From: JBAXAM01 sp037142515
Lineage (GTDB): Bacteria; Pseudomonadota; Gammaproteobacteria; UBA9339
DNA length: 9,043 nucleotides
NCBI GenBank assembly: GCA_037142515.1
Contig: JBAXAM010000038.1
Span: 1 to 9,043 of the forward strand
Direction of reading: 5' to 3'
The position numbers and the translations under genes are program-made. Shown one piece after another: positions 1 through 6,369 of this stretch. How positions within the stretch are numbered: position 1 is the stretch's first letter; the number at the start of each line of letters is the position of its first letter. Below the pieces are notes generated by a model. It was not told the origin of the DNA. It worked only from the letters and a program-made list of their open reading frames with translations, and did not search any database.

Positions 1-42
1 ACAAATATGCTGCCTCGTCAAAAATAATTTACAGAAAGGATG

Positions 43-696
43 TTACACTACCAAGTAATATGGATTTGGTAGCTTAAATGCGCATTGTATATTCTCTCCA
101 ACTAAATCACTGACTTGATCGCCGATGTTACCTATAATGTTGTATCCCTGAGAGCGTAATAATTTTCTAGTACTAGATTTAAATGGGATTATTGATTTGT
201 AATTATAATTATCTGGGCGTAGATACAATCCATCCCAGTTTTTATAACCCGCAGCTTGGAGGCTTCTAACTGCGGCAGCGCGCCAAGCTTCATGTCTTCC
301 GGAGATAAAAAATACGGCGATACCGTGGTTTTTAGCAAAATTATATAAGCTTAAAGTAGCTTGGATTGCCGGTGGATTTGTTTTTTCCATAATAAATGCT
401 ATTTCTTTTTGTGTGAGATCAAAGCCTAATATGCGCTCATAGTAATACAGTGATAGCGATGTATCATCTATATCTAATACAAGAGCTGGTTTTTTGTTGC
501 TATGTGTGTCGTGAATTTGCTGTACCAAGCATTTTTCGGCATGGAAAATTACAAGGTTAATCTCTTGATCATAGTGACCTGAATCATGATATCGAATAAG
601 TTTTTGTTTTAAAAAGTAAGGTATCGGATGTTCTGCTGCTTGGGTGGTTGCTGCGAAGAAAAACAAACAAAAAACCACTATGATTGATTTATTCAC
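43..696 (-). CDS. Secreted HAD-superfamily acid phosphatase (class B / subfamily IIIB type)
   Basis: Predicted 217-residue exported phosphomonoesterase. Residues 1-20 form a signal peptide (Lys3, hydrophobic core, cleavage likely after Thr-Gln-Ala at 18-20), so it should act in the periplasm or outside the cell. The four HAD motifs are visible: motif I DIDDT at 75-79 (nucleophile Asp75, acid/base Asp77), motif II FFISGR at 129-134 (Ser132), a motif III lysine in PFKSSTRK (Lys173 or Lys178), and motif IV GDQVSD at 192-197 (Asp193, Asp197). The C-terminus KLPNPYYLV is typical of the acid phosphatase family, so the gene looks complete. The start codon is GTG at 696-694; AAGGA lies about 9 bases upstream on the minus strand, which supports it. 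The gene is the last of a leftward block, 12 bases after tyrS, and probably depends on the permease promoter. The in vivo substrate cannot be told from sequence. Confidence 0.87.
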   Translation of the reverse strand: MNKSIIVVFCLFFFAATTQAAEHPIPYFLKQKLIRYHDSGHYDQEINLVIFHAEKCLVQQIHDTHSNKKPALVLDIDDTSLSLYYYERILGFDLTQKEIAFIMEKTNPPAIQATLSLYNFAKNHGIAVFFISGRHEAWRAAAVRSLQAAGYKNWDGLYLRPDNYNYKSIIPFKSSTRKLLRSQGYNIIGNIGDQVSDLVGENIQCAFKLPNPYYLVV

Positions 697-708
697 CGTG
701 ATTATTCC

Positions 709-1890
709 TTATATAACTTTTATCCTTGCAACTCGGTGCTTACCAACCTGGTAAACGTGTTTAGTTTCTGCGCGTACATGCATACTATAATCTTCAATTT
801 TTTGGCCGTCAATTTTAATCCCGCCTTGTTTGATTAGACGTATTGCTTCGGAAGTGCTTGCTGTTAAGCCGGCGTCTTTTAATAAATTGCTAAGTGGGAT
901 TTCTTTAGTTTTTATATTGATAGTAATGGATTTAATATTTTCTGGAATGACTCCTCGTTGAAAACGAGCGGTGAATTCTTCATGAGCTTTTAAAGCGGCG
1001 TTTTTGCTATGAAAACGTTCGACAATTTCTAGGGCAAGTTTGATTTTAATGTCACGTGGATTTATTAATTCAGATTTTGCTTCTTCATGCCATTTATTAA
1101 TTTCTGTTATGGGGCGGAAACTTAGAAGCTCAAAATAACGCCACATTAATTCATCGGAAATAGACATTAGTTTACCGAACATTTCCTGTGGCGGTTCGTT
1201 GATGCCAATGTAATTCCCTAAGGATTTCGACATTTTTTGAACGCCATCGAGTCCTTCTAATAGAGGCGTCATTAGGACAACTTGTGGCGTTTGACCAAAA
1301 TGTTTTTGTAATTCACGTCCCATGAGCAAGTTAAATTTTTGATCAATACCACCAAGCTCAATATCCGCTTTAATTACAACAGAGTCATATCCTACTAGTA
1401 GGGGATAGAGAAATTCATGGATAGCAATCGGCTTGTTTTCATGGTAGCGCTTACTGAAGTCATCGCGTTCAAGCATACGCGCTACAGTATAAGTAGAAGC
1501 TAATTTGATGATATCTATTGGCGAGAGTTTTTGAAGCCATTGCGAGTTAAAGGTAATTTTAGTTTTTTTTGGATCAAGAATTTTAAAAACCTGTTCTTTA
1601 TAAGTTTGAACATTAATCATAACTTCTTCTTTACTCAGCGGCGGACGAGTTATGTTTTTGCCGCTTGGGTCACCGATCATTGCGGTAAAATCACCAATTA
1701 GGAAAATTACCTCATGGCCTAAGTCTTGAAACTGTCGCATTTTGTTAATTAGCACAGTGTGGCCAAGATGCAAATCTGGAGCAGTTGGGTCAAAACCAGC
1801 TTTGACCTTAAGCGGCTTCCCTGAGCGTAAGCGCTCCTTGAGTTCCGACTCAAGCAAGATTTCTACAGCGCCACGCTTAATAGTCAGCAT
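709..1890 (-). CDS. tyrS: Tyrosyl-tRNA synthetase (TyrZ-like, type 2 TyrRS)
   Basis: Class Ic aminoacyl-tRNA synthetase that activates tyrosine with ATP and charges tRNA-Tyr in the cytoplasm. The 393-residue protein shows the HIGH-type signature HLGH at 41-44 within a Rossmann fold, the loop IGDPSGKN around 72-79, tyrosine-pocket residues near IELGGIDQKFN (177-187), and the KMSKS loop intact at 219-223. An S4 RNA-binding domain occupies about 331-392. Length and the spacing of HIGH and KMSKS fit the TyrZ-like subgroup found in Haemophilus and Pseudomonas rather than E. coli TyrS. The ATG start is preceded by GAGGG with 7 bases of spacing; this ribosome site extends into the end of the upstream permease gene, only 10 bases away. 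That implies co-transcription and perhaps translational coupling with the permease. No motif is missing or altered. Confidence 0.97.
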   Translation of the reverse strand: MLTIKRGAVEILLESELKERLRSGKPLKVKAGFDPTAPDLHLGHTVLINKMRQFQDLGHEVIFLIGDFTAMIGDPSGKNITRPPLSKEEVMINVQTYKEQVFKILDPKKTKITFNSQWLQKLSPIDIIKLASTYTVARMLERDDFSKRYHENKPIAIHEFLYPLLVGYDSVVIKADIELGGIDQKFNLLMGRELQKHFGQTPQVVLMTPLLEGLDGVQKMSKSLGNYIGINEPPQEMFGKLMSISDELMWRYFELLSFRPITEINKWHEEAKSELINPRDIKIKLALEIVERFHSKNAALKAHEEFTARFQRGVIPENIKSITINIKTKEIPLSNLLKDAGLTASTSEAIRLIKQGGIKIDGQKIEDYSMHVRAETKHVYQVGKHRVARIKVI

Positions 1891-1900
1891 GAAAAATCCC

Positions 1901-3139
1901 TCAGGTTCTTATATTTGGTAATAAATTAAAACTTACCATTATGGATAATGCAAGTATGATAGCACCAGCTATAACTACCGCGGCAATTAATGCGTTGTTG
2001 CCAAACATGCGGTATGTCGATTTTAGATTTGGATTTTTGCGTAGACGATAGACCATTAGTGCTGGTAAAATGATCAACGAAATTGCTACAAATATAGCGG
2101 CACAATTTACGGCTTTCTCAAATCCTTTGGGATAAAACAATGCAACTAGAAGTGGCGGTACAAAAGTCAAACATGCCGTTTGTAAGCGGCCAAATCTGGT
2201 ATTAGAACGTTTAAACCCATCAGCTAGAAAATCAAATAAGCTAAGAGTTACTCCTAAAAATGAGGTCGTTAGTGCGACATTAGTAAATCCGTATATAGCG
2301 CTAGTAACCCATTTGTTGTTAATAGTATCTATTGCAACTCTAATAAACTCACCAACTGAGCCATGATTTTGGGCCCAGCTAGTAAAACTATTGTCCCCAA
2401 CTAGTGGTATTGTGCCTAAGGTTACTGCTATCCATAGTAAGTAAATTACTAGGCAGAAGGTGGCTCCCAAAACAACGATCCACTTCAACTCTCTTGGCTT
2501 TTCACCAATGTAAATTCTCAAGCTTGGAATGACTAATTGATAGGTAAAAGCTGTGAGAAAAGTAGGTGCTGCTACCCAGAGATATTTTGCTTGCTCAATA
2601 TTTTGTTCGGTGAATAATTTAGTTGCATCGATATGAGGCATGAATAATGCTATAGCGGCAATTAACAAAAAAGATTTTAGGCTGATTAGACCACGATTAA
2701 AGAGGTCAACAGATTTGGTGCTCCAAAATACGGCCGTACCTAGGATAAGTGTGAATGGTATAGCTGTAGTCCAGCTTGGTGCTTCAGCGCCAAGTATTGG
2801 TTTTAAAATATTATTGGCTGTGCTTGATGCACCGGCTATGTATGCCATAGTTATGATATAAAGTAGCAACAGATAGGATACCCAAGTGATGATTTTCCCA
2901 AAAGTGCCAAGGGTTTTGCCCGTCATGGTGTTGAAGCTGCAAGCGTGTGCTGGAAAGGCTAGATTTACTTCAATAATCATTAGCGCGGTGACTATTGATA
3001 GGGCCCACATAAATAGCATAAGAATTGATGCAAATGTAAATCCTGCGGCATAGCATGCTGTTGGCAGGGCAAGCATGCCAGCGCCAATAGTAGTGCCAAT
3101 CAATATCATGGTGCAGCCCACAAATTTGCTAGTATTCAT
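1901..3139 (-). CDS. tyrP: Aromatic amino acid permease, TyrP-like (HAAAP family)
   Basis: Inner-membrane proton-coupled importer of the hydroxy/aromatic amino acid permease family (TyrP, Mtr, TnaB). The 412-residue length and roughly eleven hydrophobic segments fit the family. The first segment holds the unwound-helix signature GTTIGAGMLALP (15-26), followed by a second segment with TALMIIEVNL. Later segments are seen around 80-105, 125-140, 150-170, 190-205, 220-245, 275-305, 320-345, 345-365 and 380-405. The start ATG at 3139-3137 has only a weak ribosome site (GGA about 8 bases upstream). It is the first gene of the leftward block and sits 10 bases before tyrS, which is the best evidence that tyrosine is the substrate; specificity within HAAAP (Tyr, Trp or Phe) cannot be read from sequence. 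The symbol is therefore provisional. Confidence 0.88.
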   Translation of the reverse strand: MNTSKFVGCTMILIGTTIGAGMLALPTACYAAGFTFASILMLFMWALSIVTALMIIEVNLAFPAHACSFNTMTGKTLGTFGKIITWVSYLLLLYIITMAYIAGASSTANNILKPILGAEAPSWTTAIPFTLILGTAVFWSTKSVDLFNRGLISLKSFLLIAAIALFMPHIDATKLFTEQNIEQAKYLWVAAPTFLTAFTYQLVIPSLRIYIGEKPRELKWIVVLGATFCLVIYLLWIAVTLGTIPLVGDNSFTSWAQNHGSVGEFIRVAIDTINNKWVTSAIYGFTNVALTTSFLGVTLSLFDFLADGFKRSNTRFGRLQTACLTFVPPLLVALFYPKGFEKAVNCAAIFVAISLIILPALMVYRLRKNPNLKSTYRMFGNNALIAAVVIAGAIILALSIMVSFNLLPNIRT

Positions 3140-3175
3140 AAGTTTTTTTCCGAAGGATTTCTAGGTTTTACCCCG

Positions 3176-3204
3176 ATTGTATGTAATTATTGCAGAGTTC
3201 ACAA
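3176..3204 (-). promoter_or_regulatory. Candidate sigma70 promoter of the permease-tyrS-phosphatase block
   Basis: On the minus strand TTGTGA (3204-3199) and TACAAT (3181-3176) are separated by exactly 17 bases, matching the sigma70 consensus at 4/6 and 5/6. Transcription would start near 3169, giving a leader of about 30 bases before the permease ATG. No T-box, attenuator or leader peptide fits in so short a leader. Confidence 0.55.
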
Positions 3205-3214
3205 CATTTTAAAG

Positions 3215-3231
3215 CTTAAGCTATGCTTAAG
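3215..3231. promoter_or_regulatory. Perfect 17-bp dyad, candidate operator upstream of the permease promoter
   Basis: CTTAAGC-TAT-GCTTAAG is a perfect inverted repeat with 7-bp arms and a 3-bp centre. It lies 10 bases upstream of the -35 box of the leftward permease promoter, centred near -54 relative to the inferred start, a usual place for an activator or a wrapping repressor. It does not match the TyrR box core (TGTAAA-N6-TTTACA). It is also about 80-140 bp upstream of the rightward gene's start, so it could serve either gene. The regulator is unknown. Confidence 0.45.
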
Positions 3232-3291
3232 AGTATAGGCTGATGTATTTTTTGTTGTTAATCATATAATTATGATGCGCAAATAAAATCA

Positions 3292-3325
3292 GTGACTAAA
3301 AAAATTCATTTTATGATATTATAGT
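3292..3325 (+). promoter_or_regulatory. Weak candidate promoter region of the 596-residue protein gene
   Basis: Very AT-rich stretch before the rightward gene. It holds GTGACT at 3292-3297 and overlapping -10-like hexamers (TATGAT 3312-3317, TATTAT 3317-3322, TATAGT 3320-3325). No pair has ideal spacing: 14, 19 and 22 bases respectively. Some promoter must lie here because the gene is divergent from its neighbour, but the exact boxes are uncertain. Confidence 0.25.
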
Positions 3326-3359
3326 ATTAACAATTAATAATGCTATATAAGGTTGATTG

Positions 3360-5150
3360 ATGACGCATAAAAATAGTTCTTCGCACAGTTTTCATATTCC
3401 GGTTATGGGGACTGGGTTTACGATAGATACGCCACTTCTGGTAGCAAAATATGGGATTTCTTCGGTTGTTTCTTTGGTCGATGATCTTTTGATTGAGCAA
3501 GTGCGCAAATTTTGGTGTGAAAAAACCGGAGAAATATACGAGCCGATCGATTCTCAAGATAAAGACGCGCGTGCAAAACGTATTACTGCGTATTTGAATT
3601 TAATGCAAAAATTAATTGAGCAGCAAATAACCCAGCTTAAGACTTGCTCTTTTGAACCAGGTAGCGAAATTACGCGTTATTTTGAAATGCTACCAGACAA
3701 TCAATTAAAGCAAGTGTATACAGATATGCTTGCAGAAAAAGAGGGTGCGAAAAAACTCAATTTACAAGACCAGCTGCGCCGGGCAGTAACGGCTGGTAGC
3801 ATAGATGTGAATATCATGACTAAGTTGGACTGCCAAAAGTATCATAATGGAGAAGTGTTGTCTTATGAATTTTGTGATGCGGCAGCAGCGCTTCGTGGCT
3901 ATGCTAACAGTAATTTAAGCTCCACGATAATCTTATCTGCTGGTTTTAATCCACATTTGTATGGTTATATAGCCAAGTTTGATGATTTTTTTCCAGATAA
4001 AAATTCTCAGATAAAGAAAAAGATTTGTTTGAAAGTTAGTGATTATCGTTCGGCTGCGATTCAGGGAAAGTATTTAGCCAAACACGGATTATGGGTTTCT
4101 GAATATCGTATCGAGTCACCGCTGAACTGTGGTGGGCATGCATTTATCAATGATGGTCAATTGATGGGACCCATCCTATCAGAGTTTAAACAACGCAAAA
4201 ATGAGTTGGTAGAAACATTGCATGGTTTTTATAAAAGCGCATTGGCAAGTATTAAAAAGTTTTGTACTGATTTCCCGCAAAAGGTAAGAATTACTGCTCA
4301 AGGTGGTGTTGGCACAAGTGTTGAACATGAGTTGTTAATTGAACACTATGATGTAGATGCTGTTGGTTGGGGGACTCCATTTTTATTGGTTCCTGAGGCA
4401 ACTAATGTAGATGCTATAACCTTAGGAAAACTAATAAATGCTGAAGATAAAGATGTTTTTTTGAGTGCAAGCTCGCCTTTGGGAATTCCGTTCTGGAATC
4501 TAAGAACTTCTGCAAGTGAAGAGATGCGCTGCGCGCGTATTAAAAATCGAGTGCCAGGTAGTTTTTGTGTAAAAGGCTATACTAGGTTTAATCAGGAATT
4601 TACCGAAAAGCCAATTTGCAGGGCTTCGCGGGAATATCAGAAGACTAAATTGCAGGAGCTTGTAAAAAGCGATTTGCCCATTGAGCAATTAGAAGCGCTT
4701 AGAGAAGACGTTTTGAATAAAGCTTGTATTTGTAATGAGCTCGGTGGCGCGGTATTGATCAAAAATAATATTGATACTAAAGTAGCATCTGCTGTTTGTC
4801 CTGGTCCTAATATTGTAAATTTCAAAAAATTGGCAACCTTGAAAGAGATGGTCGATCATATTTATGGTCGCTATTCACTGCTCGTTAATAACGAACGCCC
4901 ACACATGTTTATTCGCGAAATTCAGCTGCAAGTAAATTATTTGTTTAACGAAATAAAAAACGCATCAGTTGGCTTACCAGCAAGATCACAGCAAAAATTA
5001 ATTGAAGTCAAAGAAAACTTAAAAAGCGGTATTGAGTACTATCAAAAATTTGCCAAAGAGTCTCTTGTTGAACAACGTGATAATTTTTTATTAGCATTGC
5101 ATGAACTGCAAAACGAAATAGATGGTATCTGCTTTGATGTGGTTGGGTAA
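3360..5150 (+). CDS. Conserved-looking protein of unknown function; FMN-type TIM-barrel (nitronate monooxygenase-like) motifs plus Cys-rich C-terminal part
   Basis: 596-residue cytoplasmic protein without signal peptide or membrane segment; no established function recognised. Motifs suggest a flavin-binding TIM barrel related to nitronate monooxygenase/IMP dehydrogenase: a strand-1-like HIPVMGTGF (12-20), a GGH motif in LNCGGHAF (256-263) resembling the catalytic-histidine motif of nitronate monooxygenases, a phosphate-loop-like ITAQGGVGTS (311-320), and DAVGWGTPFLLVPEA (333-347) resembling the final strand of that fold. Unlike the roughly 320-350-residue enzymes it has a helical insertion around 50-145 and a C-terminal part with Cys391, Cys403, Cys420, Cys456, Cys458 (CIC) and Cys480 (VCPGPN), possibly a metal or Fe-S site. 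The last 110 residues look helical. ATG at 3360 is chosen over the TTG codon at 3357 because AAGG ends 7 bases before the ATG. Its stop is 2 bp from the convergent prfB stop. Gene call is sure; the fold is inference. Confidence 0.9.
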   Translation: MTHKNSSSHSFHIPVMGTGFTIDTPLLVAKYGISSVVSLVDDLLIEQVRKFWCEKTGEIYEPIDSQDKDARAKRITAYLNLMQKLIEQQITQLKTCSFEPGSEITRYFEMLPDNQLKQVYTDMLAEKEGAKKLNLQDQLRRAVTAGSIDVNIMTKLDCQKYHNGEVLSYEFCDAAAALRGYANSNLSSTIILSAGFNPHLYGYIAKFDDFFPDKNSQIKKKICLKVSDYRSAAIQGKYLAKHGLWVSEYRIESPLNCGGHAFINDGQLMGPILSEFKQRKNELVETLHGFYKSALASIKKFCTDFPQKVRITAQGGVGTSVEHELLIEHYDVDAVGWGTPFLLVPEATNVDAITLGKLINAEDKDVFLSASSPLGIPFWNLRTSASEEMRCARIKNRVPGSFCVKGYTRFNQEFTEKPICRASREYQKTKLQELVKSDLPIEQLEALREDVLNKACICNELGGAVLIKNNIDTKVASAVCPGPNIVNFKKLATLKEMVDHIYGRYSLLVNNERPHMFIREIQLQVNYLFNEIKNASVGLPARSQQKLIEVKENLKSGIEYYQKFAKESLVEQRDNFLLALHELQNEIDGICFDVVG

Positions 5151-5152
5151 AA

Positions 5153-6251
5153 TTATTTTTTTTGTTTTAAAGCCTCTACGATAAAAATATCTAAGTTTCC
5201 ATCGAGGATTGGTTGAGTATTGCGGGTTTCTATGCCAGTGCGCAAATCTTTGACGCGCGAATCATCTAGAACGTAAGAGCGAATTTGGCTGCCCCAGGTT
5301 ATTTCTAATTTTGTCGATTCGAGTGCCTCATGTGCAGCTTTTTGTTTGCGTAGTTCTAGTTCGTACATCCGAGCGCGAAGCTGCTGCATCGCTTGAGCGC
5401 GATTTTGGTGTTGCGAGCGCTCGCTTTGGCATTGAACAATAATTCCAGTTGGATTGTGTTTAATACGGACGGCAGAGTCAGTTTTATTTACATGTTGTCC
5501 GCCAGCTCCTTGAGCGCGATAAGTATCAATGCGGAGATCTGCCGGATTGATTTCAATCTCAATGCTCTCGTCTACTTCAGGATAAACGAAAACTGAAGCA
5601 AATGACGTGTGACGTTTATGATTGGCGTCAAATGGAGATTTTCTAACTAGGCGATGAACGCCAGTTTCAGTGCGAAGCCAGCCATAAGCATAATCTCCGG
5701 TAAATTTGATGGTGGCGCTTTTTATTCCAGCTACATCTCCAGCTGATACTTCAATTAGTTGTGGGTTAAATCCATGTTGGTCGCCAAAGCGTAAATACAT
5801 ACGGAGCATCATTTCGGCCCAATCCTGCGCTTCAGTTCCGCCTGATCCTGATTGAATATCCAGGTAGGCATTGTGTTTGTCCATTGGGCTTGAGAATATT
5901 ATTTGAAATTCCATGGTTTCAATTTGATTAGATAATTTCGTAATATCTGATTCAAGCTCTGTAATAATTTGCTCATCGTTTTCGTTTATGGCAAGTGGCA
6001 GCAAATCTTTTGTATCAGCTAGCTTGCTTGCTACAATATTTATTTGCTTTATGCTGGTTTCCAGTTGCGAGCGTTCTTTGTTAAGAGCCTGGGTTTTTTG
6101 CGGATCATTCCAAATTTTTGGATCTTCTAGGGCTTTGAGAATTTCAGTTAGGCGCTTGTTCTTATTATCGTAGTCAAAGATACCCCCTAAGATCGTCTAG
6201 GCGTCTTTGGAGCTCTGGAAGAGTATTTAGTAGTATGTTAGTATCTATCAT
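5153..6251 (-). CDS. prfB: Peptide chain release factor 2, made through a programmed +1 frameshift
   Basis: Class I release factor that recognises UGA and UAA and triggers peptidyl-tRNA hydrolysis on the ribosome. The gene consists of a 25-codon first reading frame (ATG at 6251-6249, ending RGYL) closed by UGA at 6176-6174, then the main frame beginning Asp-Tyr-Asp. Skipping the U at 6176 gives 365 residues, the E. coli length. In that numbering the stop-codon-recognition tripeptide SPF is at 205-207 and the catalytic GGQ at 250-252, whose glutamine is normally methylated by PrmC. Residue 246 is Ala, as in most bacteria, not the Thr of E. coli K-12. Expression is autoregulated by RF2 level through the frameshift. 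No Shine-Dalgarno sequence is visible before the ATG, and the likely -10 box lies close to it. The usual downstream partner lysS is absent; a convergent gene follows at once. A simple ORF caller would report only a 5'-truncated gene. Confidence 0.97.
6173..6188 (-). promoter_or_regulatory. RF2 programmed +1 frameshift signal
   Basis: Minus-strand sequence AGGGGGTATCTTTGAC is identical to the E. coli prfB recoding site. AGGGGG (6188-6183) is the internal Shine-Dalgarno-like element, followed at 3-base spacing by the slippery CTT and the in-frame TGA (6176-6174) with the weak-termination context C. When RF2 is scarce, the peptidyl-tRNA on CUU slips to UUU and reading resumes at GAC. Confidence 0.97.
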
Positions 6252-6264
6252 AATAATTGCGCGG

Positions 6265-6293
6265 ATTGTAACACTTAAAAAACCTAAATAAAA
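6265..6293 (-). promoter_or_regulatory. Candidate prfB promoter (extended -10)
   Basis: On the minus strand TGT-TACAAT (6273-6265) is an extended -10 element; a poor -35 (TTTTAT, 6293-6288) sits 17 bases upstream. Transcription would begin near 6258, only about 7 bases before the prfB ATG, giving an almost leaderless mRNA. This fits the lack of a ribosome site but is unproven. Confidence 0.35.
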
Positions 6294-6298
6294 ATCAC

Positions 6299-6320
6299 AT
6301 TGAGTTTTTATTGAGTTTTT
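6299..6320 (+). repeat. 11-bp perfect tandem repeat (2 copies) in the divergent promoter region
   Basis: ATTGAGTTTTT occurs twice head to tail at 6299-6309 and 6310-6320. The second copy supplies the -35 hexamer of the M23 peptidase promoter. One helical turn of spacing would place two identical contacts on the same face of the DNA, but a simple slippage duplication is equally possible. Confidence 0.7.
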
Positions 6321-6338
6321 GGTGATTTTTGGTAGAAT
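6311..6338 (+). promoter_or_regulatory. Candidate sigma70 promoter of the M23 peptidase gene
   Basis: TTGAGT (6311-6316) and TAGAAT (6333-6338) are separated by 16 bases. Transcription would start near 6345, giving a leader of about 25 bases. It is divergent from the prfB promoter, and the two share the 109-bp region 6252-6360. Confidence 0.55.
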
Positions 6339-6369
6339 ACCTCGTCTCTAGATACTAATTTTGCGGGGG

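Noticed and set aside
1..42. Possible 3' tail of a rightward gene ending in TAA at 25-27, or leader of a leftward gene
   Set aside because: Only eight codons are available in that frame and other frames are equally open; nothing can be assigned.
2640..2861. Rightward 73-codon frame inside the permease gene
   Set aside because: It is the antisense shadow of a clear membrane protein and has no ribosome site or recognisable domain.
3357..3359. TTG as start of the 596-residue protein
   Set aside because: The adjacent ATG at 3360 is a stronger start and has better spacing (7 bases) from AAGG; TTG would be only 4 bases away.
3140..3359. T-box, riboswitch or TyrR box controlling the tyrosine genes
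   Set aside because: No T-box motif and no TGTAAA-N6-TTTACA match; the inferred leader of about 30 bases is too short for a riboswitch.
6174..6176. In-frame stop codon in prfB, as if it were a pseudogene or selenocysteine gene
   Set aside because: The UGA lies in an exact RF2 frameshift site and the joined product has the full E. coli length with SPF and GGQ in register.
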